Shown piece after piece: positions 7,538 to 13,245 of a stretch of DNA of 13,245 bases (positions are counted from its first letter, which is position 1; each line of letters begins with the position of its first letter). The notes under the pieces were generated by a model that worked only from the letters and a program-made list of their open reading frames with translations, searched no databases and was not told the origin of the DNA. Source of the stretch: an uncultured Sutterella sp. (GTDB lineage Bacteria; Pseudomonadota; Gammaproteobacteria; Burkholderiales; Burkholderiaceae_F); NCBI GenBank assembly GCA_900552915.1, contig USBS01000049.1, positions 1 through 13,245 of the forward strand, in the 5' to 3' direction. The position numbers and the translations under genes were made by a program.

Positions 7538-8937
7538 CCGGTGCCTATAAGGTCGGCGTAGATGTCGGCAAGCGTAAACAGTCGGACGATTTCCGACGAA
7601 CCCGCTTCCTCAGCGAAACCCGAACGCGAGAAAAAGCCGAAGCGCTCCGTCGCCAATGGAGAAGCCTTAACCTGTGCGATCTCCTCTTCGATTTGGCGTT
7701 TAGTCATGGGATGACTGCGAAACTTTGCTTCGTAGAACACATAGCCCAGTGCATCTTCGGTGACAATGTCGAATTCTCCGTTTCGCCTTTCTCGAGGAAG
7801 ATCGTAGTAGTAGCGGCCGATTCGGAAAAAAGCAGGCTGATTGAGTCCCGCCTTGTTTCGGCGAATTAGGTACTGCCGACAAATCTCCTCAAAAGCCTTC
7901 GACACGAACTGTTCCTCGAAATCCGCCGCAACAAAACTCTCATAGAAGTCTGCTTCGGTCATGACCTGAAGCACGGAGGCGTTGCGGAAAACGTATCGGA
8001 AGTAAAAGTCCACCAGAGGGTCGGCGATGCGGTACTGTATGCGCCGTTTGTTGCCTTCGTCATTGATGGGTGCCGTCTTAACCAGAATGCCCATGCCGGT
8101 AAGATGCTCGAGCGTGTCGGCAAGCGTGGGACTTTTCTCGATTCGGGTCTGCGCAAGAATGTCAGAGAACTTTTTTGCTCCCAACGCAACGGCCGTAAGC
8201 ACCAAATTGGCGTTGTTGATCTTAGCTAGTTCAGAACGCAGAAACATGTCCACTTCGTTCGTTAGGAAAAAAGCTTTGAACGACAAAAGCTTCAGGATGT
8301 TCTCGCGTACGCTCAGCGTCGGATCGATCAGCGCGTTGTAATAAGGGATACCGCCGAAGATGCTGAAAAAACGCACCTTATCGTCAAGCGTTGCGTTCGG
8401 ATAGAAGAGCGAAGCTTCGAAATAGTCCATGGGCTCGAGCTGCAGCGCCACAGCGGCACGCCCGTAGAGCGGACTTTTGTACTCCAACACACCCTTCATC
8501 ACGTCGATGTAGGAGCCGCAGAGAATAAGCTTGATGCGAGACTTTCCTTTCCATCGGTCCACGTATCCCTGCAGGATGCTGTCGCAGCCTTTTACAAGAT
8601 CTCTGAGGTACGGATACTCGTCGAGCACAACGATCAACGATTCCGATTCGGCGTGTTGAGCCAGCAGGTCCAAAATCCGCTCGAGTTTGTCGGCGGCCAG
8701 ACCAGGAAGTCCCAGAAGCCGTGCCCCGAGTTCGGCCAAGAGCTCGACATGTTCGGCTTCTGACGTCTGACGGCATTCAAGATAAATGCTGCGAAGTCCC
8801 GAATGACGAACCGCCTCTTTTATAAGTTCGCTTTTGCCGATGCGCCGACGCCCGAATACGACGGCTAGGTTTGGGTCGGTTCGCTGGAAAAAATCCTGAA
8901 ACTGCTTGAGCTCGTGCTCGCGTCCATAGAAAGCCAT
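7531..8937 (-). CDS. ATPase_2/DUF234-family ATPase with C-terminal PD-(D/E)XK-like motif
   Basis: This 468-residue protein belongs to the archaeal-type ATPase (STAND/AAA-like) plus DUF234 family, whose physiological role is not established. It begins with the typical MAFYGREHEL. Walker A is GRRRIGKS (29-36) and Walker B LIVVLDEY (101-108, Asp106/Glu107). A winged-helix-like stretch lies at about 250-295 (FSDILAQTRIEKSPTLADTL). The C-terminal DUF234 region contains GEFDIV (387-392) and FYEAKF (401-406), matching the D...ExK core of restriction-type nucleases. ATG 8937 is preferred because the family starts there; a TTG at 8949 would add four residues. Neither has a clear Shine-Dalgarno site. 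It faces away from the membrane-protein gene across a 123-base region with two palindromes. The stop codon lies inside leader repeat copy 2. A defence or toxin role is possible but unproven. Confidence 0.85.
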   Translation of the reverse strand: MAFYGREHELKQFQDFFQRTDPNLAVVFGRRRIGKSELIKEAVRHSGLRSIYLECRQTSEAEHVELLAELGARLLGLPGLAADKLERILDLLAQHAESESLIVVLDEYPYLRDLVKGCDSILQGYVDRWKGKSRIKLILCGSYIDVMKGVLEYKSPLYGRAAVALQLEPMDYFEASLFYPNATLDDKVRFFSIFGGIPYYNALIDPTLSVRENILKLLSFKAFFLTNEVDMFLRSELAKINNANLVLTAVALGAKKFSDILAQTRIEKSPTLADTLEHLTGMGILVKTAPINDEGNKRRIQYRIADPLVDFYFRYVFRNASVLQVMTEADFYESFVAADFEEQFVSKAFEEICRQYLIRRNKAGLNQPAFFRIGRYYYDLPRERRNGEFDIVTEDALGYVFYEAKFRSHPMTKRQIEEEIAQVKASPLATERFGFFSRSGFAEEAGSSEIVRLFTLADIYADLIGTGV

Positions 8938-8955
8938 TTTGAATTGCAAGAAATA

Positions 8956-8971
8956 GTCGGAATGTTCCGAC
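8956..8971. promoter_or_regulatory. Palindromic putative operator near the DUF234 gene start
   Basis: GTCGG-AATGTT-CCGAC has 5-bp arms and a 6-base spacer, with the same core as the palindromes at 5015 and 8993. A further half-site, TAGTCGGA, lies at 8977-8984. With the TATAAT box on the minus strand at 8973-8978, this palindrome would cover the transcription start region of the DUF234 gene, a classic repressor position. Confidence 0.5.
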
Positions 8972-8972
8972 C

Positions 8973-8978
8973 ATTATA
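8973..8978 (-). promoter_or_regulatory. Putative -10 box of the DUF234 ATPase gene
   Basis: The minus strand reads a perfect TATAAT here, 35 bases before ATG 8937, predicting a leader of about 30 bases. No consensus -35 hexamer is seen 16-18 bases upstream; that position falls at the edge of the palindrome at 8993-9010. The box lies between two palindromes. Confidence 0.55.
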
Positions 8979-8992
8979 GTCGGACAAAACTG

Positions 8993-9010
8993 AGTCGGTT
9001 TATTCCGACT
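8993..9010. promoter_or_regulatory. Palindromic putative operator between divergent DUF234 and membrane genes
   Basis: AGTCGG-TTTATT-CCGACT is a perfect inverted repeat with 6-bp arms and nearly matches the site upstream of ptuA. Its centre lies about 29.5 bases upstream of the TACAAT box at 9031-9036, about position -41 from the predicted transcription start. It is well placed to control both divergent genes. The centre-to-centre distance to the palindrome at 8956-8971 is 38 bases. Confidence 0.6.
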
Positions 9011-9030
9011 AAATTGATTATCCTGCGCAG

Positions 9031-9036
9031 TACAAT
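9031..9036 (+). promoter_or_regulatory. Putative -10 box of the YczE/YitT-like gene
   Basis: TACAAT, preceded by TGCGCAG, is conserved in the truncated allele at 7215-7220. The hexamer 17 bases upstream (ACTAAA) is a poor -35 box and overlaps the palindrome's end, consistent with dependence on a bound regulator. The start codon follows 24 bases later. Confidence 0.5.
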
Positions 9037-9060
9037 ACCCGCGCATTCCGTGAGGCTACT

Positions 9061-9729
9061 TTGAACGACAAAAATTCCACTTCTGCTGCTCCTGCGGCAA
9101 GAAAAAATCTTCCGTTTCGCATCCTGATGCTCTTGGTCGGCACCGCCTTTGCGTCCTTCGGCATTGCGCTGACCACAACTTCCGGCCTCGGCACCACGCC
9201 GATCAGTTCCGTCCCATGGACCATCACCGCCATCACCGGCCTTTCGTTCGGCACTACGACTTTTCTCGTCAATCTGTTTTTCTACATTCTCGAGGTTGTC
9301 CTGCTGCGCAGCGCCATGCCCAAATGGAACATCCTGCAGCTGCCCGCCGTATTTGTCTTCAGCGTATTCATTGATGCAAGCATACTGCTTGCGCGGTTTA
9401 TGACGCCTTCAACCTGGCTTGAAGGCCTCGTGATGAGCCTAGCCGGCAACCTGTCGCTTGCCATCGGCATCCTTTTGCAGGTTCGCTCCAAAACGCTCGT
9501 GCAGCCCGGCGAAGGCGCGGTTCTGGCGATTTCCGTTGTCTGCCGCAAAGCCTTCGGCACCGTCAAGGTCTTTTTCGACTGCTTTCTGGTTGCCTCGGCC
9601 GCCTGTCTCGGCTGGTTTGTTTTGGACAGCATCATCGGCATTCGCGAAGGCACCTTAATTTCGGCCATACTTGTGGGTACGCTCGTGAAGCTCCTGGCGC
9701 GTCTTTTTCCGGAAAAACCGAAAGACTGA
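9061..9729 (+). CDS. YczE/YitT-like integral membrane protein
   Basis: The 222-residue protein is a polytopic inner-membrane protein of the YczE/YyaS/YitT type (COG2364 or the related DUF6198 group); substrate and function are unknown. A polar N-terminus of about 18 residues precedes hydrophobic stretches at roughly 19-38, 62-82, 89-112, 119-140, 167-190 and 196-214, ending in a basic tail. SGLGTTPISSVPW (41-53) and QPGEG (148-152) are typical loop motifs of this group. The start is TTG 9061 with GTGAGG five bases upstream; the truncated allele at 7246 also uses TTG at the same aligned position, which supports the choice. It diverges from the DUF234 gene and precedes purC by 151 bases. It may be the right boundary of a variable gene slot. 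Confidence 0.85.
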   Translation: MNDKNSTSAAPAARKNLPFRILMLLVGTAFASFGIALTTTSGLGTTPISSVPWTITAITGLSFGTTTFLVNLFFYILEVVLLRSAMPKWNILQLPAVFVFSVFIDASILLARFMTPSTWLEGLVMSLAGNLSLAIGILLQVRSKTLVQPGEGAVLAISVVCRKAFGTVKVFFDCFLVASAACLGWFVLDSIIGIREGTLISAILVGTLVKLLARLFPEKPKD

Positions 9730-9772
9730 AAATTCGGCCGCATCTTTTCAAGCGACTCCGGCGCAATGCGCT

Positions 9773-9778
9773 TACAAT
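9773..9778 (+). promoter_or_regulatory. Possible -10 box upstream of purC
   Basis: TACAAT in GCGCTTACAATTA lies 102 bases before the purC start codon and resembles the TACAAT boxes at 7215 and 9031. No good -35 hexamer is spaced 16-18 bases upstream. If used, it gives a 5' leader of about 95 bases containing a bulged hairpin (9810-9816 with 9820-9827). No recognisable PurR box was seen. Confidence 0.35.
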
Positions 9779-9880
9779 TAAGCGTCTACAGCATGGCTTC
9801 TTACCGGACCTTGAGCCCTGCTCCAAGTCCGCGGGGAGTTGTGCGTCGATTTCTTTTTTCCTTGACGGAGACAATCGGAC

Positions 9881-10771
9881 ATGCCCGATATCATGCAAAC
9901 CTCCATCAAGAGCCTTCCTCTGGTGTACCGCGGCAAGGTCCGCGAATGCTACGCCGTGGGTGAAGACAAGCTTTTGATGATTGCCACCGACCGCATCAGC
10001 GCTTTCGACGTGATTCTTTCCGTGCCGATCCCCAAGAAAGGCAAAGTGCTGACGGCTCTCACCAATTTCTGGTTTGATAAGCTGGCCGAGGGCATGCCCA
10101 CGCAGCTCACCGGCATCGACCCCGAGACGGTTGTCGCCGAAGACGAACGCGAACAGGTGCGCGGCCGCGCGATGGTTGTGAAGCGCTTGAAGCCGATTCT
10201 GATCGAATGCGTTGCCCGCGGCTACATCATCGGCGGCGGCTGGAAGGACTACCAGGCCACCGGCAGCGTCTGCGGCGTGAAGCTGCCCGAAGGCTTGAAA
10301 CAGGCCCAGAAGCTTCCCGAACCGATCTTTACGCCCGCAGCCAAGGCCGAAGTCGGCACGCACGACGAAAACATCAGCTTTGAAAGGGTCGTGGAACTCT
10401 ACGACGAATCGGTCGCCACGCAGATCCGCGATTTGACGATTTCTCTCTACAAGAAGGCTGCCGATTACGCCGCTACCCGCGGCATCATCATTGCCGACAC
10501 GAAGTTTGAATTCGGTTTGGATGAAAACGGTCAGGTTTGCCTGATGGCCGAAGTGCTCACGCCCGACAGCTCGCGCTTCTGGCCTGCCGAAAGCTACGAA
10601 GTCGGCATGTCGCCTCCTTCCTACGACAAGCAGTTCATCCGCGACTGGCTCGAAACCCAGCCGTGGGACAAGACCCCGCCCGCACCGGTGCCGCCCGCCG
10701 AAATCATCGAAAAGACGGCCGCCAAGTACCGCGAGGCTCTGGTCAAGCTTGCCGGCAAAGACGTTGAATAA
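9881..10771 (+). CDS. purC: Phosphoribosylaminoimidazole-succinocarboxamide (SAICAR) synthase
   Basis: PurC joins aspartate to CAIR using ATP to form SAICAR in cytoplasmic de novo purine synthesis. The 296-residue product is the usual length for this form of the enzyme. Family motifs are YRGKVRE (16-22), ATDRISAFD (35-43), GYIIGGGWKDY (114-124), HDENIS (161-166), IADTKFEFG (204-212) and EVLTPDSSRFWP (224-235), covering the nucleotide- and substrate-binding regions. ATG 9881 has GGAG ten bases upstream; ATG 9893, four codons on, would be too far from it. It heads the purC-purE-purK-sua5 string. A strong terminator follows the gene, so purC may be partly transcribed on its own. Confidence 0.97.
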   Translation: MPDIMQTSIKSLPLVYRGKVRECYAVGEDKLLMIATDRISAFDVILSVPIPKKGKVLTALTNFWFDKLAEGMPTQLTGIDPETVVAEDEREQVRGRAMVVKRLKPILIECVARGYIIGGGWKDYQATGSVCGVKLPEGLKQAQKLPEPIFTPAAKAEVGTHDENISFERVVELYDESVATQIRDLTISLYKKAADYAATRGIIIADTKFEFGLDENGQVCLMAEVLTPDSSRFWPAESYEVGMSPPSYDKQFIRDWLETQPWDKTPPAPVPPAEIIEKTAAKYREALVKLAGKDVE

Positions 10772-10814
10772 CCACCAGGGACACAGATAGGTTTCGTTTC
10801 CTTTCTTGTGTTTC

Positions 10815-10864
10815 GCAAGCGTGCGCCCGGGCTGCAGTGAGCCTGAGCGCACCTTTGCTTTTTT
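10815..10864 (+). terminator. Intrinsic terminator (possible attenuator) between purC and purE
   Basis: GCAAG (10815-10819) pairs with TTTGC (10854-10858), and GTGCGC (10821-10826) pairs with GCGCAC (10847-10852). GGGCT (10829-10833) pairs with AGCCT (10840-10844, one G-U) around a 6-base loop. Six T residues follow (10859-10864). This is the best terminator in the window. The T-run ends only 17 bases before the purE ATG, leaving no room for a promoter downstream, so purE must depend on readthrough or on a regulated attenuator. Confidence 0.75.
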
Positions 10865-10881
10865 ATCGCTTCCAATTTGTC

Positions 10882-11388
10882 ATGACTGAAAACAATGCCG
10901 TTAAGCCCGTTGTGGGCATCGTGATGGGCTCGGACTCCGACTGGGCCGTGATGCAAAATGCCGCCTTGATTCTCAAAGACATGGGCGTTCCTTATGAAGC
11001 GCGCGTCGTAAGCGCGCATCGCATGCCCGACGAAATGTTCGAGTACGCCGAAACCGCCAAGGAACGCGGCATCAAGTGCATCATCGCGGGCGCCGGCGGT
11101 GCTGCGCACCTGCCCGGCATGCTCGCTGCCAAGTGCGTGGTGCCGGTTCTGGGCGTGCCCGTTCCGTCGAAGTACCTGCGCGGCGAAGACAGCCTTCTTT
11201 CCATCGTGCAGATGCCCAAGGGCGTGCCCGTGGCAACGTTTGCCATCGGTGAAGCGGGTGCCGCAAACGCCGCTCTTTACGCCGTGAGCATTCTTGCCGT
11301 TACCGACGAAGCGCTCTACGCCAAACTTCAAGCCTTCCGCAAGGCTCAGAACGCCAAGGCGCGCAGCATGACGCTTCCGGCCGTCTAA
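10882..11388 (+). CDS. purE: N5-carboxyaminoimidazole ribonucleotide mutase
   Basis: PurE (class I) moves the carboxyl group of N5-CAIR to carbon 4, giving CAIR in purine synthesis; it acts after PurK. From ATG 10882 the product is 168 residues, the normal length. Motifs are GSDSDW (16-21), SAHRMP (44-49, catalytic His46), GAGGAAHLPGM (70-80) and IGEAGAANAA (122-131). The frame also opens at GTG 10837, but that codon lies inside the terminator loop and the extra 15 residues are not family-like. No Shine-Dalgarno site is visible before the ATG. It is followed after 36 bases by purK, the usual partner. Confidence 0.95.
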   Translation: MTENNAVKPVVGIVMGSDSDWAVMQNAALILKDMGVPYEARVVSAHRMPDEMFEYAETAKERGIKCIIAGAGGAAHLPGMLAAKCVVPVLGVPVPSKYLRGEDSLLSIVQMPKGVPVATFAIGEAGAANAALYAVSILAVTDEALYAKLQAFRKAQNAKARSMTLPAV

Positions 11389-11424
11389 AAAACAAAACTC
11401 AAAGAAACTTTCCGCCACGATCGT

Positions 11425-12597
11425 ATGCAAGCCAAATTCCCTCTTCCGCCCGGTTCCGTTCTCGGTCTTCTCGGCGGCGGCCAACTCGGCCGCATGTTTG
11501 CCCAGGCTGCCGCCAGCATGGGATACAAGGTCAAAGTCCTGGAAAAGGGCGACTGTCCCGCAAGCGAAGTCAGCGCCTATCACATTGACGCCGCCTACAC
11601 CGATAAAAAGGCGATCGAAGAGCTGCGCCAGACCACCGCAGCGGTGACGACCGAATTCGAAAACGTCCCCGCCGAAGTGCTCTCCGCGCTTGCTGCCGAC
11701 GGCGCCTGCGTCACGGCACCGGCCGCGCAGGCCGTTGCCATCGCGCAGGACCGTATCGACGAAAAGACGTTCTTGGAAAGCGTGGCGGGCGTACCCGTGG
11801 CGCCGCACATGGGGCTTTTGTCGGCCGAAGATGCCGACCAGGCTGACGCGTCTCTTTTCCCGGCGATTCTCAAGACCGCCCGCATGGGTTACGACGGCAA
11901 GGGCCAGCGCAGCGTCAACAACATCGCCGAGACGAAGGCTGCCTTTGCCGAGCTCGGAAACCGCGTCTGCATCCTCGAAAAAAAGCTTTCGCTTGCAAAG
12001 GAAGTGTCGGTGATCGTAGTTCGCTCTTTGACCGGAGAAACCGTCACCTATCCCCTCTTTGAAAACGTACACCGCAACGGCATTCTTGCAACGACCGTAT
12101 TCCCGGCGCGCGTCACCGACGAAGTAAGCCGCAAGGTGCGCGAATACGCAGCCCGCATTGCCGAAACGCTGCAGTACAAGGGCGTGCTCTGCATCGAATT
12201 CTTCGTGCTCACCGACGGCTCCGTGTCGGCCAACGAAATGGCGCCGCGCCCGCACAATTCCGGCCACGTCACAATCGAAGCAGCCGTCACGAGTCAGTTC
12301 GAACAGCAGGTTCGCGCCATGGCGGGACTGCCCTTGGGCGACACCTCGGCGCTCTGTCACGGCGTGATGCTCAACCTTCTGGGCGACCTATGGTTTGACG
12401 AAAACGACAACCGCAAGGAACCCGACTGGGCGGAACTTCTCAAAATCGAAGGCGTCAAGCTGCATCTCTACGGCAAAGCCGAAGCACGCCACGCACGCAA
12501 GATGGGGCACGTCACCGTTGTGGCTCCCACACAGGAAGAAGCGCTTTCCCGCGCCAAACGCGCCGCGGCGGTTTTGGGCCTGCCCGAACCGATGTAA
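11425..12597 (+). CDS. purK: N5-carboxyaminoimidazole ribonucleotide synthase
   Basis: PurK uses ATP and bicarbonate to carboxylate AIR to N5-CAIR, the substrate of PurE. The 390-residue product has the PurK layout: an N-terminal Rossmann-like part with GLLGGGQLGRM (14-24) and TEFENVP (76-82), then an ATP-grasp domain with KTARMGYDGKGQ (150-161), CIEFF (256-260) and NEMAPRPHNSGH (270-281). A C-terminal part contains KMGHVTV (359-365). No strong Shine-Dalgarno site precedes the ATG, only an A/G-rich AAAGAAA about 20 bases away, so translation may be coupled to purE. The next gene begins 12 bases after its stop. Confidence 0.97.
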   Translation: MQAKFPLPPGSVLGLLGGGQLGRMFAQAAASMGYKVKVLEKGDCPASEVSAYHIDAAYTDKKAIEELRQTTAAVTTEFENVPAEVLSALAADGACVTAPAAQAVAIAQDRIDEKTFLESVAGVPVAPHMGLLSAEDADQADASLFPAILKTARMGYDGKGQRSVNNIAETKAAFAELGNRVCILEKKLSLAKEVSVIVVRSLTGETVTYPLFENVHRNGILATTVFPARVTDEVSRKVREYAARIAETLQYKGVLCIEFFVLTDGSVSANEMAPRPHNSGHVTIEAAVTSQFEQQVRAMAGLPLGDTSALCHGVMLNLLGDLWFDENDNRKEPDWAELLKIEGVKLHLYGKAEARHARKMGHVTVVAPTQEEALSRAKRAAAVLGLPEPM

Positions 12598-12609
12598 TCG
12601 AGGCTGCCG

Positions 12610-13245
12610 ATGACCACCGATACGATGCTTTCGGAAAAGACGCTTGCCGACATCGAAAAAGCCGCGCAGATTTTGTCTGACGGAGGCCTGGTAGCCGTTC
12701 CGACGGAAACCGTCTACGGGCTTGCCGCCGACGCCGACAACCCGACGGCCGTAAGAAGCACCTTCACGGCCAAAGGGCGTCCGGCCAACCATCCGCTCAT
12801 CGTGCACGTGACGGGCTTTGAGGCGCTTTCGGCATGGGCTGGCGAAATTCCTCCCTGCGCAAAGCTTCTCACCGACGCATTCTGGCCGGGGCCGCTCACG
12901 CTTGTCTTCAAAAAAAGCGATCGCGTCAACGATGCGGTCACAGGAGGTCAGGACACGGTAGCGATCCGCTGCCCGTCTCACCCCGTGATGCGTGCGCTTT
13001 TAAAGCGCTTTGCGGGTGAAAACCACAAGGCGGTGACAGCGCCTTCGGCTAACACGTTCGGGCGCATTTCTCCCACCACCGCACAACATGTCGCCGACGA
13101 TCTCGGCGTCAAGCCCGAAGGTAAGCTCGACTTCATCCTCGACGGCGGCGAATGCGAGGTGGGCGTCGAATCCACGATTGTGAACCTCACGAGTGAAAAG
13201 CCCACCATTCTGCGTTACGGCGCCGTGACGGCCAAGATGCTCTCC
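12610..13245 (+). CDS. L-threonylcarbamoyladenylate synthase (Sua5/YrdC/TsaC), 5' part
   Basis: The frame is open to the window end (212 codons, no stop), so the gene is partial. The product makes threonylcarbamoyl-AMP from threonine, bicarbonate and ATP, the first step of the t6A37 tRNA modification. YrdC-domain signatures are VPTETVYGLAADADN (30-44), AKGRPANHPLIVHV (54-67, Lys55/Arg57), TAPSANTFGRIS (143-154) and CEVGVESTIVNL (182-193). The sequence reaches RYGAVT (202-207), where YrdC domains end, and continues; a C-terminal Sua5 domain may follow outside the window, so I do not choose between tsaC and sua5. ATG 12610 has GAGG (12600-12603) six bases upstream. The 12-base gap to purK suggests co-transcription. 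Confidence 0.95.
   Translation, partial: MTTDTMLSEKTLADIEKAAQILSDGGLVAVPTETVYGLAADADNPTAVRSTFTAKGRPANHPLIVHVTGFEALSAWAGEIPPCAKLLTDAFWPGPLTLVFKKSDRVNDAVTGGQDTVAIRCPSHPVMRALLKRFAGENHKAVTAPSANTFGRISPTTAQHVADDLGVKPEGKLDFILDGGECEVGVESTIVNLTSEKPTILRYGAVTAKMLS

Noticed and set aside
10837..10881. GTG start for purE at 10837
   Set aside because: It lies in the loop of a strong terminator and adds 15 residues not seen in PurE; ATG 10882 gives the standard length.
10621..12360. 579-codon minus-strand open frame opposite purC, purE and purK
   Set aside because: It spans three well-recognised genes on the other strand and looks like a GC-bias shadow.
1..13245. CRISPR array, tRNA or rRNA gene
   Set aside because: No regularly spaced short repeats and no cloverleaf or rRNA-like sequence was noticed on either strand.

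Overview
The window looks like a chromosomal segment of a Gram-negative betaproteobacterium. Burkholderiales is likely, and a Sutterella-like gut organism is possible, but I could not test this by search. The basis is the housekeeping content (large proteobacterial-type GltB; a purC-purE-purK-tsaC/sua5 string), GC-rich codon use in those genes, and Shine-Dalgarno sites of the GGAG/AGGAGG type. Two housekeeping blocks flank a more AT-rich accessory segment of about 4.3 kb.

Layout: (1) 56-4726, minus strand: gltB, the glutamate synthase large subunit. (2) 4739-4974: the gltB upstream/leader region, first copy of a ~236-bp direct repeat. (3) 4975-7300: a two-gene, Septu-like anti-phage module (a PtuA-type ATPase and a PtuB-type HNH protein, plus strand), followed by the promoter and first 19 codons of a membrane-protein gene that is cut off. 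(4) 7301-7537: second copy of the gltB leader repeat. (5) 7531-8937, minus strand: an ATPase_2/DUF234-type ATPase with a C-terminal nuclease-like motif. (6) 9061-9729: an intact YczE/YitT-like membrane protein whose start region matches the truncated remnant. (7) 9881-13245: purC, purE, purK and the 5' part of a Sua5/TsaC gene, which runs off the window.

The main observation is the architecture of the accessory segment. It reads as [gltB leader][Septu][start of the membrane gene] followed by [gltB leader][DUF234 ATPase][complete membrane gene]. The simplest reading is that two alternative versions of one variable slot, between the gltB leader and the membrane gene, have been joined end to end by an illegitimate crossover near 7300. 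Recombination between the leader copies could delete the Septu module. A palindrome of the form AGTCGG-N6-CCGACT occurs upstream of ptuA, between the DUF234 and membrane genes, and in degenerate form upstream of the membrane-gene remnant. Where a -10 box is recognisable on the plus strand, the palindrome centre lies about 29 nt upstream of it. This suggests a shared regulator for the variable slot.

On the housekeeping side, GltB makes glutamate from glutamine and 2-oxoglutarate, with a GltD subunit not in the window. PurK and PurE carboxylate AIR, and PurC then couples aspartate. Sua5/TsaC starts the t6A tRNA modification. A strong intrinsic terminator sits between purC and purE, ending 17 nt before the purE start codon.
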